From contig NZ_JAEVLT010000003.1 in NCBI RefSeq assembly GCF_024494385.1, forward strand, positions 186,001-250,000: a stretch of 64,000 nt of DNA, read 5' to 3'. Of this stretch, positions 26,510 to 35,812 are shown piece by piece (position 1 is the first letter of the stretch; each line of letters opens with the position of its first letter). Made by a program: the position numbers and the translations under genes. Origin of the DNA: Bacillus sp. EB600 (lineage in GTDB: Bacteria; Bacillota; Bacilli; Bacillales; Cytobacillaceae). The notes under the pieces are model-generated. The model worked only from the letters and a program-made list of their open reading frames with translations, searched no databases and had not been told where the DNA came from.

Positions 26510-26988
26510 TATTAGTAGTCTTAGGAACACATGAGCTTCCTTTTTACAGATTGCTAAGAGAAATAGATAAGCAAATTTCCGCTGGTAATATAAAGGAAGA
26601 GGTTATTGTTCAGGCAGGTCATACGAAATACCAGTCACCTAACATGGATATATTTGATTTTACAACATATGAGCATATGGCAGATTTATATCGGAATGCA
26701 GCTTATATCATTACACATGGTGGAACAGGTTCAATCACTATGGGGATGAAAATGGGAAAAAAGGTGATTGCTGTACCACGCTTAGTGAAATACGGTGAGC
26801 ATAATGACAATCATCAGATAGAAATTGTTAAACAGTTCTATGAAACCGGACATATCCTTTACTGGAATGAACCGATGGATTTAGCAGATGTACTCTGCCA
26901 GGGTGAAATCTTTAAACCCGCAATGTTTAAAAGTGGAAACAAGAAAATATTATCTTTAATTAAGGAATTTATTGATGGGAAATGCTAA
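26506..26988 (+). CDS. PssE/Alg13-like glycosyltransferase catalytic subunit
   Basis: 160 residues from a TTG at 26506 that overlaps the upstream TGA (TTGA), with GGAGG nine bases before it; this predicts translational coupling with the PssD-like gene. ILVVLGTHELPFYRLLREID is the GT28-type start, and the donor site is AAYIITHGGTGSITMGMKMGKKVIAVPRLVKYGEHNDNHQ. This is the nucleotide-sugar-binding half of the PssD/PssE enzyme. Starts upstream of 26506 in the same frame lie inside the partner gene and are not used. Confidence 0.87.
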   Translation: MILVVLGTHELPFYRLLREIDKQISAGNIKEEVIVQAGHTKYQSPNMDIFDFTTYEHMADLYRNAAYIITHGGTGSITMGMKMGKKVIAVPRLVKYGEHNDNHQIEIVKQFYETGHILYWNEPMDLADVLCQGEIFKPAMFKSGNKKILSLIKEFIDGKC

Positions 26989-27130
26989 TCGAGTAGGGAT
27001 ATTACTCATTAGTATTTCAATACTTATAACAAGTCGACAAATTACCGATTTTTTGCCAAATAACGAGAAAAAAGTGATCTTTTTACACATTTTACTTATA
27101 GTAACCATGAATTTTTTGGTTTTAGGTTAG
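26975..27130 (+). CDS. Possible 51-residue two-helix membrane protein
   Basis: ATG 26975 overlaps the end of the PssE-like gene by 14 bp and has AAGGA eight bases upstream. The product MGNANRVGILLISISILITS...VIFLHILLIVTMNFLVLG has two hydrophobic segments and stops 16 bases before the next gene. No family is recognised. It fits tightly in the operon, but its short length and hydrophobic composition in AT-rich DNA mean it could be chance. Confidence 0.4.
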   Translation: MGNANRVGILLISISILITSRQITDFLPNNEKKVIFLHILLIVTMNFLVLG

Positions 27131-27146
27131 TGAGGTATATTTATTA

Positions 27147-28577
27147 ATGCAGATTAGAGAGAGTATAGCTGGGAGTATTTTATCAAAGGTATTAGTAATT
27201 TGCGGGTTTGTCATGTTTCTGTCCATTTCTTTTTTTTCCTTTCGAAGTTTGACCCCTGTCTTTAGTTCAAAAATAGTAATGATTGCAGAGGTTTTCTTTT
27301 TTTTATGCTTTATAGCAATAATTTCCTATTTGATTAATCGTTTCTTAACAACTCGCCGATATTTAATTCTTCTCATTATTCTTGGGGTGGGCATTAGGAT
27401 TACATGGGTTTTATTAATTAAAACTATGCCTGCATCAGACTTCTCAATTATGTATGAAAGTGCTAAACAAGCAGCGAATGGGGATTATTCTTTTATTAGT
27501 AATGACTATTTTTCAAGCTGGGTATATCAGTTAGGCTTTACTTATTATGAGGCATTGGTCATAAAACTTTTTGGTGACCATATTATTGTACTTAAATTAT
27601 TAAATGTTTTTTTTAGTATGGGTACAGCTATAATCATTTATCAGATTACGAAAAATGTTTTTAATGAATTTAGTGCAAGAACGGCTGCTTTACTATATAC
27701 CTTTTATATCCCATCTATAATTTATTGTTCAGTTTTAACAAATCAACATCTTTCCACTTTTTTATTTTTTCTGGGTATGTATTTTCTAGTTGTTAAAGGT
27801 CTATCCGCAAGGAATAATTGGATCTTAATTGGCTTAGCGATAGGTTTAGGTAATATTATGAGACCAGCCGGAAGCTTCTTTCTACTGGCAATTTGTATGT
27901 ATACTTTATTTTATCAAATATTCCCTTTAAGGAAGAAGAAAAGCATTAACTTTACAACAAGGCTGATTGGTGTATTAGCCGTTTATTTTTTAGTTCAACA
28001 ATTGGTTAGTACAGGATTAATATATAGTGGTCTTAGTGATAAACCTTTATCCAATCAAAATCCTTATTGGAAATTTGCTGTAGGGCTAAATTATTATTCT
28101 AATGGTACCTGGAATCTGGATGACCAAAACTATGTTGGCAAATTTAAACTCGGGAAGGAAAGAAATGAGGCTGAGCTTTCCTTAATTAAAGAAAGATTAC
28201 AGGATAAAAAGAAGATTTCTACATTATTTGTAAATAAATTTATTGCATTTTGGAGTGATCCCGATGCTTCTATTTCCTGGGCATTAGATAAAATAGACAA
28301 ACCGGATTTAAAACAATTTTTGTTTAAATATGAGCGCATTATCTATATTAGTTCCTGTCTCTTTGCCATTGGATCTATCACTCTAATTAGAAAAAGAAAT
28401 GAATTTTCACCAATACTATATATTTTGTTGAGCGGATATGTGGCTGTTCATTTAATGGTAGAAATACAGACTAGATATAGATTTGATATTTTGCCGGTGC
28501 TAATTATTTTTGCGGGCTATGGTGTAGACAGGTTTCATCTTTTTATACAAAAACAATTACGAAGGAACCTCATCTAG
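27147..28577 (+). CDS. GT39-like polyprenyl-phosphate-sugar glycosyltransferase (membrane)
   Basis: 476 residues with about 11-12 membrane segments. The first outer loop has the Asp of PASDFSIMYESAKQAANGDYSF, and a conserved Arg-Pro (NIMRPAGSFF) lies in a middle helix; both recur in the paralogues at 38.8 and 30.2-31.7 kb. The family (PMT_2/ArnT-like) uses polyprenyl-phosphate sugars outside the membrane to decorate proteins, lipids or polymers. GtrA and GtrB genes downstream in the same operon are the usual supply of such a polyprenyl-phosphate sugar, which supports the role. GAGGT precedes the ATG. Confidence 0.8.
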   Translation: MQIRESIAGSILSKVLVICGFVMFLSISFFSFRSLTPVFSSKIVMIAEVFFFLCFIAIISYLINRFLTTRRYLILLIILGVGIRITWVLLIKTMPASDFSIMYESAKQAANGDYSFISNDYFSSWVYQLGFTYYEALVIKLFGDHIIVLKLLNVFFSMGTAIIIYQITKNVFNEFSARTAALLYTFYIPSIIYCSVLTNQHLSTFLFFLGMYFLVVKGLSARNNWILIGLAIGLGNIMRPAGSFFLLAICMYTLFYQIFPLRKKKSINFTTRLIGVLAVYFLVQQLVSTGLIYSGLSDKPLSNQNPYWKFAVGLNYYSNGTWNLDDQNYVGKFKLGKERNEAELSLIKERLQDKKKISTLFVNKFIAFWSDPDASISWALDKIDKPDLKQFLFKYERIIYISSCLFAIGSITLIRKRNEFSPILYILLSGYVAVHLMVEIQTRYRFDILPVLIIFAGYGVDRFHLFIQKQLRRNLI

Positions 28578-28628
28578 CTAGCCTTATTATGATAATTTTA
28601 AAACTAATAAATTTGTGAGAGGATACAA

Positions 28629-29018
28629 ATGAGTAAATTATTTAAGTTTGGTTTTATTGGAATAATTAACACTGCTATTACTATTGTCAGTTATGCCTTT
28701 TTGGTTTATGCTGTAAGAATGAATTTTTTATTAGCAAATATCATTGCATATATATTAGGTATGATAAACAGTTATATTTGGAATAAAAATTGGGTATTTC
28801 AAGTAAAAGAGAATAATATCTCAATCTATATTAAGTTTATTACTGTTAATTTAGTTATGCTTGGATTTAATTCACTGGGTCTATATATTCTTGCCAGTAT
28901 ATTCAACTTAAACAAGTTAATTTCACAAATAATTGTAGTTGGTTTAGGATTATTTATTAATTTTATTCTTACAAAAACATGGACATTTGCACCAAAGAGG
29001 GCAGATTCTAAGAGTTAG
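28629..29018 (+). CDS. GtrA-family membrane protein
   Basis: 129 residues, four hydrophobic helices, with the family's conserved pattern FGFIGIINTAITIVSYAFLV near the start, NSYIWNKNWVF in the middle and NFILTKTWTFAP at the end. GtrA-like proteins are proposed to flip polyprenyl-phosphate-linked sugars. It is followed 13 bases later by a GtrB-type glycosyltransferase, the usual pairing. Confidence 0.9.
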   Translation: MSKLFKFGFIGIINTAITIVSYAFLVYAVRMNFLLANIIAYILGMINSYIWNKNWVFQVKENNISIYIKFITVNLVMLGFNSLGLYILASIFNLNKLISQIIVVGLGLFINFILTKTWTFAPKRADSKS

Positions 29019-29030
29019 GAGAAGTAAATA

Positions 29031-30017
29031 ATGAAAGAGTTAATATCAGTTGTTGTTCCTATGTATTTTGAAGAAGAGGTAGCTCAAGAGTGCTATAATC
29101 GTTTAAAGAAAGTTATGGATGATAATAAAATTAACTATGAATTTGTTTTTGTCAATGATGGTAGCACTGATAAAACAATGGATATATTAAAAAATATTGC
29201 AACAGAAGATCATAGATCGAAAATAGTGAACTTTTCCAGGAATTTTGGTCATCAAAATGCAGTAACGGCAGGAGTTGACCATGCAAGTGGTGATGCTATT
29301 GTTATTATTGATGCAGATTTACAAGATCCACCTGAATTAATACCTCTACTTATTGATAAATGGAAAGAAGGATATGAAGTTGTCTATGCAAAACGTAAGG
29401 CAAGAAAAGGAGAGACTTTTTTTAAGTTAATTACTGCTAAAGCCTTCTATCGTTTTTTAAACTATATGTCTGATATTGATATTCCTAAGGATACAGGAGA
29501 TTTCCGCATTATTGATCGTAAAGTAGCAGATGTCTTTAGAGGAATGACAGAGAGAAACCGGTTTATCCGTGGGATGATTTCCTGGGTTGGTTTTAGGCAA
29601 ACATATATTGAATATGAAAGAGATGAGCGCTTTGCAGGTGAAACAAAATATCCGCTCAAAAAAATGATCAAATTTGCTTCTGACGGAATCATTGCCTTCT
29701 CATCGAAACCGTTAAGAATTGTCATGAGTTTAGGTTTGTTTTCAGTCCTGATCTCAATTGTTATATTCTTCTATTCAATAATCGTCAAATTAATGGGGTA
29801 CCAAATTGGCTCTGGCTGGGCTTCTATAATGGTTGCCATCTCCTTTTTTAGTGGGATTCAGTTATTAGGTCTTGGAATTATAGGTCAATATATAGCCAGA
29901 ATATATGATGAAAGTAAAAACAGACCTATTTACATTGTTAAAGAAAAAATAAACATTGATGAATTAACCAATTATCAGGAAAATGAAAAGTCGAAAGATA
30001 CTTTGGTGAAATTCTAA
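29031..30017 (+). CDS. GtrB-type polyprenyl-phosphate glycosyltransferase (GT2)
   Basis: 328 residues. GT2 domain: ISVVVPMYFEEEVAQECYNRL, FVNDGSTDKTMDIL, IDADLQDPPELIP (the metal-binding DxD as DAD), and IDRKVADVFRGM. Two C-terminal membrane helices (about 232-255 and 266-290) are typical of GtrB/DPM1-type enzymes. It makes undecaprenyl-phosphate sugar from a nucleotide sugar at the inner face, to be flipped by GtrA and used by the GT39-like protein upstream. Confidence 0.93.
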   Translation: MKELISVVVPMYFEEEVAQECYNRLKKVMDDNKINYEFVFVNDGSTDKTMDILKNIATEDHRSKIVNFSRNFGHQNAVTAGVDHASGDAIVIIDADLQDPPELIPLLIDKWKEGYEVVYAKRKARKGETFFKLITAKAFYRFLNYMSDIDIPKDTGDFRIIDRKVADVFRGMTERNRFIRGMISWVGFRQTYIEYERDERFAGETKYPLKKMIKFASDGIIAFSSKPLRIVMSLGLFSVLISIVIFFYSIIVKLMGYQIGSGWASIMVAISFFSGIQLLGLGIIGQYIARIYDESKNRPIYIVKEKINIDELTNYQENEKSKDTLVKF

Positions 30018-30126
30018 AAATCTGTTGATGTGTAGTGTAAAGTGTCCACTATGGAAATTAAAAAACCAGGTGTTAGAGACGGTTATGACGCACTTCAATT
30101 TAGCACTTGGATATTTTTGGAATTTA

Positions 30127-30161
30127 AATAAGAGTAGGTTATTTCATAACCTACTCTTATT
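30127..30161. terminator. Convergent bidirectional terminator
   Basis: Perfect 16-bp stem aataagagtaggttat/ataacctactcttatt with a three-base loop, placed between the GtrB gene and the convergent GT39-like pseudogene, whose stop codon lies in the right arm. Confidence 0.85.
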
Positions 30162-31686
30162 CTTGTTTAGGAGATTTATTTTTCCTTTTAATAAATGTAA
30201 AAACTTTATAAAATCCCAGAGAAGCAGGAATATTCATAATTGCAAATGCTTCATAACTATAATGTGGAGCCGTTTCCCATAATAATAAAAATATAAAAAC
30301 AATTAATGTACTAATTATGAAGATGCGCAATACTTCTGCTTCAGAACCATTCAACTTTTTATAAAAAATGATTGTTGTCAGCATACCTACCAGAATAAAT
30401 AATTTTATTATGTATGAATATAAATTAAAATTCTTATACCATTTTGATGAGGTATTTGACACTATATCCGTAATGATGTTGTTTTTTTGTTTAAACCATT
30501 GTCCAACTCGGTACATTGAAAATTGACTGGATATCCACTCCCTTTCAATTTTTTCATTTAAGTGGCTTATGTAACCGGAAACCCCGAATTCATCAAACCT
30601 TTGCACAATTATCTTTTTATTGTAACTGTCCTTTTCTTTTGTATTCGTAATATAGGAGGGATATGTTACATCTTTTTCATTCCAGACTCCGTATGTCTGT
30701 TTGTTTAGGCCCATTTTTATCCAATGGGAATAAGGGATCTTGATTGTATTATTATCTGTGTTCATGTTAAAGTTTGTTGTAGCTGTATTAAAAGTAACAA
30801 CTATAATCATACAAATAAGAACACTGCTTAACACACTTAGAGATTTTAATTTACGGTATCTTATCAGATTTTCAAAAAGAATAGCTATAAATGTAGAGAG
30901 TGCAGTTGGTCTAATAAGAAAAGTGCAAGCTGAAAATAAGCCTAATGCTGTACACCAAACAATCTTTTTTTTACATGAGTTTGCTGTTTTTAACTGTAAA
31001 TAAGCATATAAATGTTGCGGAAAGAAAAGCCAAAACGGTTGTATGTGTATAGAAAACGGGTGCTTGCCAATATATAAATATATTCAGAAAGGACAACATT
31101 ATAGAAATGTGGGCGGCCTTAAAATTTGTAATTTTTTTACAATTAGAGTATTTAAAAAAATACTGCAGGTAATTGATATTATAGGCAGTACCTTAATGGC
31201 AAAATCGACACTATTTAATAACCTTGATACATATCCTGCGATTAATACAAGATGTGTATTGTAGGGATACGCTAAAAGTTGATTCATTTTTAGAAAATTA
31301 TCATCGCCATTAAAAACAGAAACTACTCCCTGTTTTATGATCGCATAGTCTCCCACAACTGGATTAAAAGCAATTGAGGTAATAATGATTTCAGATAATA
31401 AAATGATTAGGAGGAAGAATAAAATAACTACATTTGTAAAGGTATTAGTTAATTTGTTAATAAATAATTTATAATAAATTAGAAAAAATCCAAAAAGGAT
31501 AAGAGTCCATTTTGTAACATTTAAAATTTTCCTTGAAGTATAATGCTCCGTTGGATATGGGAAATTATTCACCATCACTACGGTTTCAGGAATAAAAAAC
31601 TTTATTACAACGATCGAAAAAATAATAAAGAAAAGGATCATGATTGCAGCGGCATACGTTTTTTCCACCAAAGTTCTAAAAGTCAT
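30157..31686 (-). pseudogene. GT39-like membrane glycosyltransferase, two frameshifts
   Basis: From ATG 31686 (AAGAGG upstream) the frame codes membrane helices and ends early at 31099. Dropping to the next frame at the A7 run near 31128 restores KKITNFKAAHISIMLSFLNIF and a further helix ending KNSKLM. A second shift near the A8 run at 30967-30976 returns to the frame that codes IVWCTALGLFSACTFLIRPTALSTF and the C-terminal piece (30834-30157). The reconstructed protein of about 510 residues has the Arg-Pro motif and layout of the GT39-like proteins at 27.1 and 38.8 kb. Two independent indels mean it is not translated as one protein unless both are sequencing errors in A runs. Confidence 0.75.
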
Positions 31687-32081
31687 AATGCAACCTCTTA
31701 CTAAATAAATTATGTAGATGTAATTATCCTTCAAATGATATAGCAGCGGTATAGATATGTCAAATTATAATTTGTTCAGCTAAAATGATTGTAATTTAAG
31801 GATTAAGAGGCACCTCTCTAGGTAGTTCCTTAATTTGATGAAAAAGATAAATCACATTATGTATAGCTGATTGTACAAAAAATAGTAAGATTTTTTGTAC
31901 TGGAACAAAGTGAAACAAGAAAGATGGGATGTCTCAAAAGGAAAGGGTCTGCCCCCTACGAAATAATATACCGTGAAAGATTTCTATGTCTTTCACGGTA
32001 TATTTAGCTTGATCAGGAAGCAGACCCACTTGGATTAAAAATCATGTAAAGAATTATCGCTTTTTAGATTAATCAATCTAT
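31687..32081. other. Gene-free region with nested inverted repeat
   Basis: 395 AT-rich bases. It contains gggtctgc (31946-31953) and its inverse gcagaccc (32021-32028) enclosing the strong hairpin listed at 31967-32004. No ORF with a ribosome site was found. Confidence 0.5.
31967..32004. terminator. Strong hairpin, terminator-like
   Basis: Perfect 14-bp stem atataccgtgaaag/ctttcacggtatat with a 10-base loop. It lies 78 bases beyond the LtaS-like gene's stop on the minus strand and probably ends that transcript, although the T-run is weak. Confidence 0.6.
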
Positions 32082-34181
32082 CTATTTTTGAATCTTTGTT
32101 AGATGGTTGCTGTAGGCGAGTAATTTATTCTGGTTATCAAAGATTTTCATTACAACATCGGCTGGTTTCGCTCCCTTTGGTATAAATGCATAGAGCACAT
32201 TTGGGCTTTTAAAAATCGATCCAACAGCTTGTCCGTTAACATAAACCTGGCTGCTTGTTGTAAAATGATTCCCCTTTAGGAGTAGTACCTTTTCTCCGGT
32301 TGTATAGGTAGTTACTTCAGCGCTGCTAATATGTGGATCAGCGTAACCAAGACGGTATGTTTTGCTAGGTTTGTCATTCACCTTTTCTTTCTTTAGGCCA
32401 TACTTACTGCCAAACATAATATCATATTGCAATTGCTGGTATTTTGCCATATCACTTTTTGTAAGTTGAGAGTGATTAATATAATCAAGTCTAGGTAAAA
32501 ATCCTTTTCCGTCTTTTTGTAATTGATTTAGATAATCTGTCAGGTAATATCCTTTTAACCCAGCCTGATCGAGAAGATATGGTCCAAGAAAAGGAGCACT
32601 TATATTTAAACTTTGTTTTTTATTATCATAATTGTTCCAAATAAGAAGAGGAGTTTGAAACATTTTCTTATATTGATCAAAGGTTTGATCATTTTTAAAA
32701 TAATTTGCTTCTTTATAGACTAGATAGTTATCACCTAGGAGTGGTAAGTGATCTCCAAAATAGGCAACAATCGTTTTCCTCTTTGTATTTTGTAAGTAAG
32801 TAATCAATTTTTCGAGCTGTTTATCCACTTCAACCATATTATCCGCTTGGAATTCGAGAATATTTTTGGCCTCAGGAGAAAATTTATCGCCTGATTTATT
32901 TAGCTCTGCTTCCATTGAGGCATAATATTTTTTTCTGTCTGCAGGGTATGGGCCGTGATTTTGCATGGTAATTGCATAGATGAAATTGGGTTTATCGCTG
33001 TTATTCTCTAATCGCTTGATAATCTCATCTGTAATTTCATTATCCCTGTAATAGTACAAATCCTGCATAGGCTGCGGGAAAAACTCTAGACTAAGGAAGT
33101 TGTCAAATCCTAGATCTTTTAGTACAGTTTCACGCTGATAGAACCAGTTAAAATATGGATGAATAGCTACACTTTGATACCCCTGGTTTCTTAAAATATT
33201 CGGCAGAGCAGGTAAAGGGTTATGAATATATTGAATATATGGGACTGAGCCAATTGGTAAAAACTGATTAGTCATTCCTGTTAATACTTCAAATTCGGTA
33301 TCGACGGTACCACCCCCATAGACAGGAACGTTTAAAGAACCATGGGTTGAATTGCTGTATATTTGATGAAAGAACGGAAGAGGATCCTTATTAAAAGTTA
33401 CGTTTTTTAATAAGGTAGGATCCCAAAACGCTTCACTTTGGATGATAATAATGTTTGGCTTTTCATCTTCGTTGTTCGGCTGATCTGGGGGTATTTGCTT
33501 AATGATACTGTCTATTTTGGTAGAAGAATATCCAGCAGGTATAGTAGGATGCATGTAATAAATATTTCTAATAAAACTTAATAGAACTCCATTTGTTTGG
33601 TAATTTTCTTTTTGGTTATAATGGTTGACTTGAATATTAAATGAATTATACAAGACACTTGAATTTGCATAAGCATCTTGGTAAAAAAAGAAGCCAAACA
33701 AAAGAACGAACAGTGCCGGTAACAAATAATAACGTTTCGATTTCTTGTCATTCTTAATTTTTCTAAATCCATAGATAAGCAAACAAATAAAAGAAATAAT
33801 TCCTATGACAATGATTATGATAGAGGTAGTAGAAATATTAGCAAAATATTGAAGCATATTTTTAGCTTCACTTGTCATACTTAAGTCGGTAGGGAGAAGG
33901 GGATCTCCTCTAAGCTTTTCTTTTGTATAACTGGAAAAGGCTAAAAGACAAAAAATTGTATTAATAAGAATCGTAAGCAGGAAAAATGTTCTATAGTTGA
34001 AAATTAATAAAGCTCCGTGCAACAGAAAAAGAAAAAAAAGAAGATAAAAAGCCCCAGAGGGTTCCGTTTTTAACCAGCTCAAAAAGCTTGATAAGCTTCC
34101 CCGATAAATAATCTCAATTAAAATGAATGACGCAAAGGAAACTAAGGTTGAAATTACAAGCTGTTTTTTTATACCTTTCAC
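32082..34181 (-). CDS. LtaS-like phosphoglycerol transferase family protein
   Basis: 699 residues: five membrane helices (about 8-165), then an extracellular alkaline-phosphatase/sulfatase-type domain. Metal and nucleophile motifs are NIIIIQSEAFWDP, YGGGTVDTEFEVLTGM (Thr nucleophile), ITMQNHGPYP and YFGDHLPLLGDN. The family transfers glycerol-phosphate from phosphatidylglycerol to lipoteichoic-acid or polymer acceptors. It is about 50-60 residues longer than typical LtaS: the last 100 residues (about 600-699) form an added beta domain with VLLLKGNHFTTSSQVYVNGQAV, resembling IPT/TIG or Ig-like folds. Start is GTG 34181. It lies upstream of no other minus gene; the ligase-like gene begins 1.4 kb away on the same strand. 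Confidence 0.85.
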   Translation of the reverse strand: MKGIKKQLVISTLVSFASFILIEIIYRGSLSSFLSWLKTEPSGAFYLLFFLFLLHGALLIFNYRTFFLLTILINTIFCLLAFSSYTKEKLRGDPLLPTDLSMTSEAKNMLQYFANISTTSIIIIVIGIISFICLLIYGFRKIKNDKKSKRYYLLPALFVLLFGFFFYQDAYANSSVLYNSFNIQVNHYNQKENYQTNGVLLSFIRNIYYMHPTIPAGYSSTKIDSIIKQIPPDQPNNEDEKPNIIIIQSEAFWDPTLLKNVTFNKDPLPFFHQIYSNSTHGSLNVPVYGGGTVDTEFEVLTGMTNQFLPIGSVPYIQYIHNPLPALPNILRNQGYQSVAIHPYFNWFYQRETVLKDLGFDNFLSLEFFPQPMQDLYYYRDNEITDEIIKRLENNSDKPNFIYAITMQNHGPYPADRKKYYASMEAELNKSGDKFSPEAKNILEFQADNMVEVDKQLEKLITYLQNTKRKTIVAYFGDHLPLLGDNYLVYKEANYFKNDQTFDQYKKMFQTPLLIWNNYDNKKQSLNISAPFLGPYLLDQAGLKGYYLTDYLNQLQKDGKGFLPRLDYINHSQLTKSDMAKYQQLQYDIMFGSKYGLKKEKVNDKPSKTYRLGYADPHISSAEVTTYTTGEKVLLLKGNHFTTSSQVYVNGQAVGSIFKSPNVLYAFIPKGAKPADVVMKIFDNQNKLLAYSNHLTKIQK

Positions 34182-34277
34182 TTTCTAAATTACCTACTTT
34201 CATTAATTAGTTACCTATAACATTATATGTTTCTAAATAAAAATAGGAAAGGACTTCTTATATGAAGTCCTAAATTT

Positions 34278-35615
34278 TCAATATTCTAATTTGGAATTTA
34301 AGAATGAAACTAAAACTGCTAAGTAGATACTAACTCCTGGCGCAGTTAAAACATGTCCAGCCATATAAGCAATTCCAACACCTAATATAATTGCCAAACC
34401 AATGAAAATATTCTCGTAATGAAAATTTCTTCTAAAATGAGAAAATATATTTATTAGAGCACGTATTAGGAAAAAAAGTAATGGTGCGATAAATATTAAT
34501 GACCCTATGATCCCAAATGAGAAAAATAGATCATGAAAGTCCATTTCTACCATTTTGGGGTTTGTCTTATAATTCCCCCCATATCCCATCCCAAATAACT
34601 TCTGACTCACAGGAGCATGGCTAAAGTAGTTCTTCTGATCATGTAAAAATTTTTCACGCCCGCTGAATACAAGATTTTGAACCTGTGCATCAGTAACGTG
34701 ATTCACTTCCTTTTTTTCATGATTTTTTTCAGCTTTTGGTTGATCAATGTTTTTATTTATACCAAGCCAGGACATTTGAATGTCCATGTTTTTTGCAATT
34801 GGTGAAAAGGGGGTATAGAAAATTACACCCAGTAAAAAAAAGAATGTTAACAATATATTTACATAAGGGATCTTTTTAAACTCTTTATTCGGAACTCCAA
34901 AGTTATTTAGCAATGAGAAGATTAATCCTATGCATAATACTAATAAAATTGTAAGATAACCGACTTTTGTTCCGAGAGATAAAAGTGAAAATATGACAAG
35001 GAAAACAGGAATCCAGTACCACTTCGACTTTTTCAATGCAGTGAGAACAATAATTGGAAATCCCATGGCAAGTATTGCACTGAGTTCATTTCCAGCATAA
35101 AACCATCCTATATACCCTGCTTTTCCACCTTCATAGCTTTGGTAAGAGGTACCAGTGACTGCCGCTATTACCATTACAATTCCAATTATCGTCATCGCAT
35201 ATACAATGTAATTTAAAATTTTACTTTTAAGTAATTCTTTTTCGACCGACTTAAAAACAACAGAATAAGCAAAAAGCATAACAAGAAAATAACAAGTTTT
35301 TAAAATAAATTTTAGTTCCTCGGAAATTGAAAACGGGCTTTTTACATAAAAATTGTTAATTAAGTTAATACAAAGTATTACAAATAAAACAATAAGATAT
35401 GAAATGATCCTCTTTTTATTGGGATATTTTCTTAAGAAAAAAAGATAAAAAAGACCAAAAAATAAAACAGCAAACCGTACTAGTAATCCAATCGTTAGGC
35501 TCGACTGAAGAAGCCGAAGCGACAGTGATGTAATAAGATCCAAGAAGGGCTGTATTAATATAAATAATAACAGCAAGTATTCGGGCATCTTAAAACGTGA
35601 TTCATTAAATGGCAT
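34278..35615 (-). CDS. O-antigen ligase/polymerase-like membrane protein
   Basis: 445 residues with about 11-12 membrane helices and one large outer loop (about 280-345, containing NVVFSGREKFLHDQKNYF and KLFGMGYGGNYKTNP), followed by FHDLFFSFGIIGSLIF. This is the layout of the Wzy/WaaL/RfaL family. It probably polymerises or ligates a lipid-linked glycan outside the membrane. Same strand as the LtaS-like gene, 96 bases upstream of it, so co-transcription is likely. Confidence 0.8.
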   Translation of the reverse strand: MPFNESRFKMPEYLLLLFILIQPFLDLITSLSLRLLQSSLTIGLLVRFAVLFFGLFYLFFLRKYPNKKRIISYLIVLFVILCINLINNFYVKSPFSISEELKFILKTCYFLVMLFAYSVVFKSVEKELLKSKILNYIVYAMTIIGIVMVIAAVTGTSYQSYEGGKAGYIGWFYAGNELSAILAMGFPIIVLTALKKSKWYWIPVFLVIFSLLSLGTKVGYLTILLVLCIGLIFSLLNNFGVPNKEFKKIPYVNILLTFFFLLGVIFYTPFSPIAKNMDIQMSWLGINKNIDQPKAEKNHEKKEVNHVTDAQVQNLVFSGREKFLHDQKNYFSHAPVSQKLFGMGYGGNYKTNPKMVEMDFHDLFFSFGIIGSLIFIAPLLFFLIRALINIFSHFRRNFHYENIFIGLAIILGVGIAYMAGHVLTAPGVSIYLAVLVSFLNSKLEY

Positions 35616-35812
35616 ATGAGATAACCTCTCTCATTCAATAATATAGTAGTTCAAACATACTTTTTAGAATACAATATTTTTTAGGGGAAGTAAATTCATA
35701 CTTACAATTTTAAATATTATGTTTATATTACATAATTAGTTTTGTTGAATTATAATTCCACATTCTTTATAATTAGTTGGTTATTATAAACAAAGTATTT
35801 GGAGATTATCTC

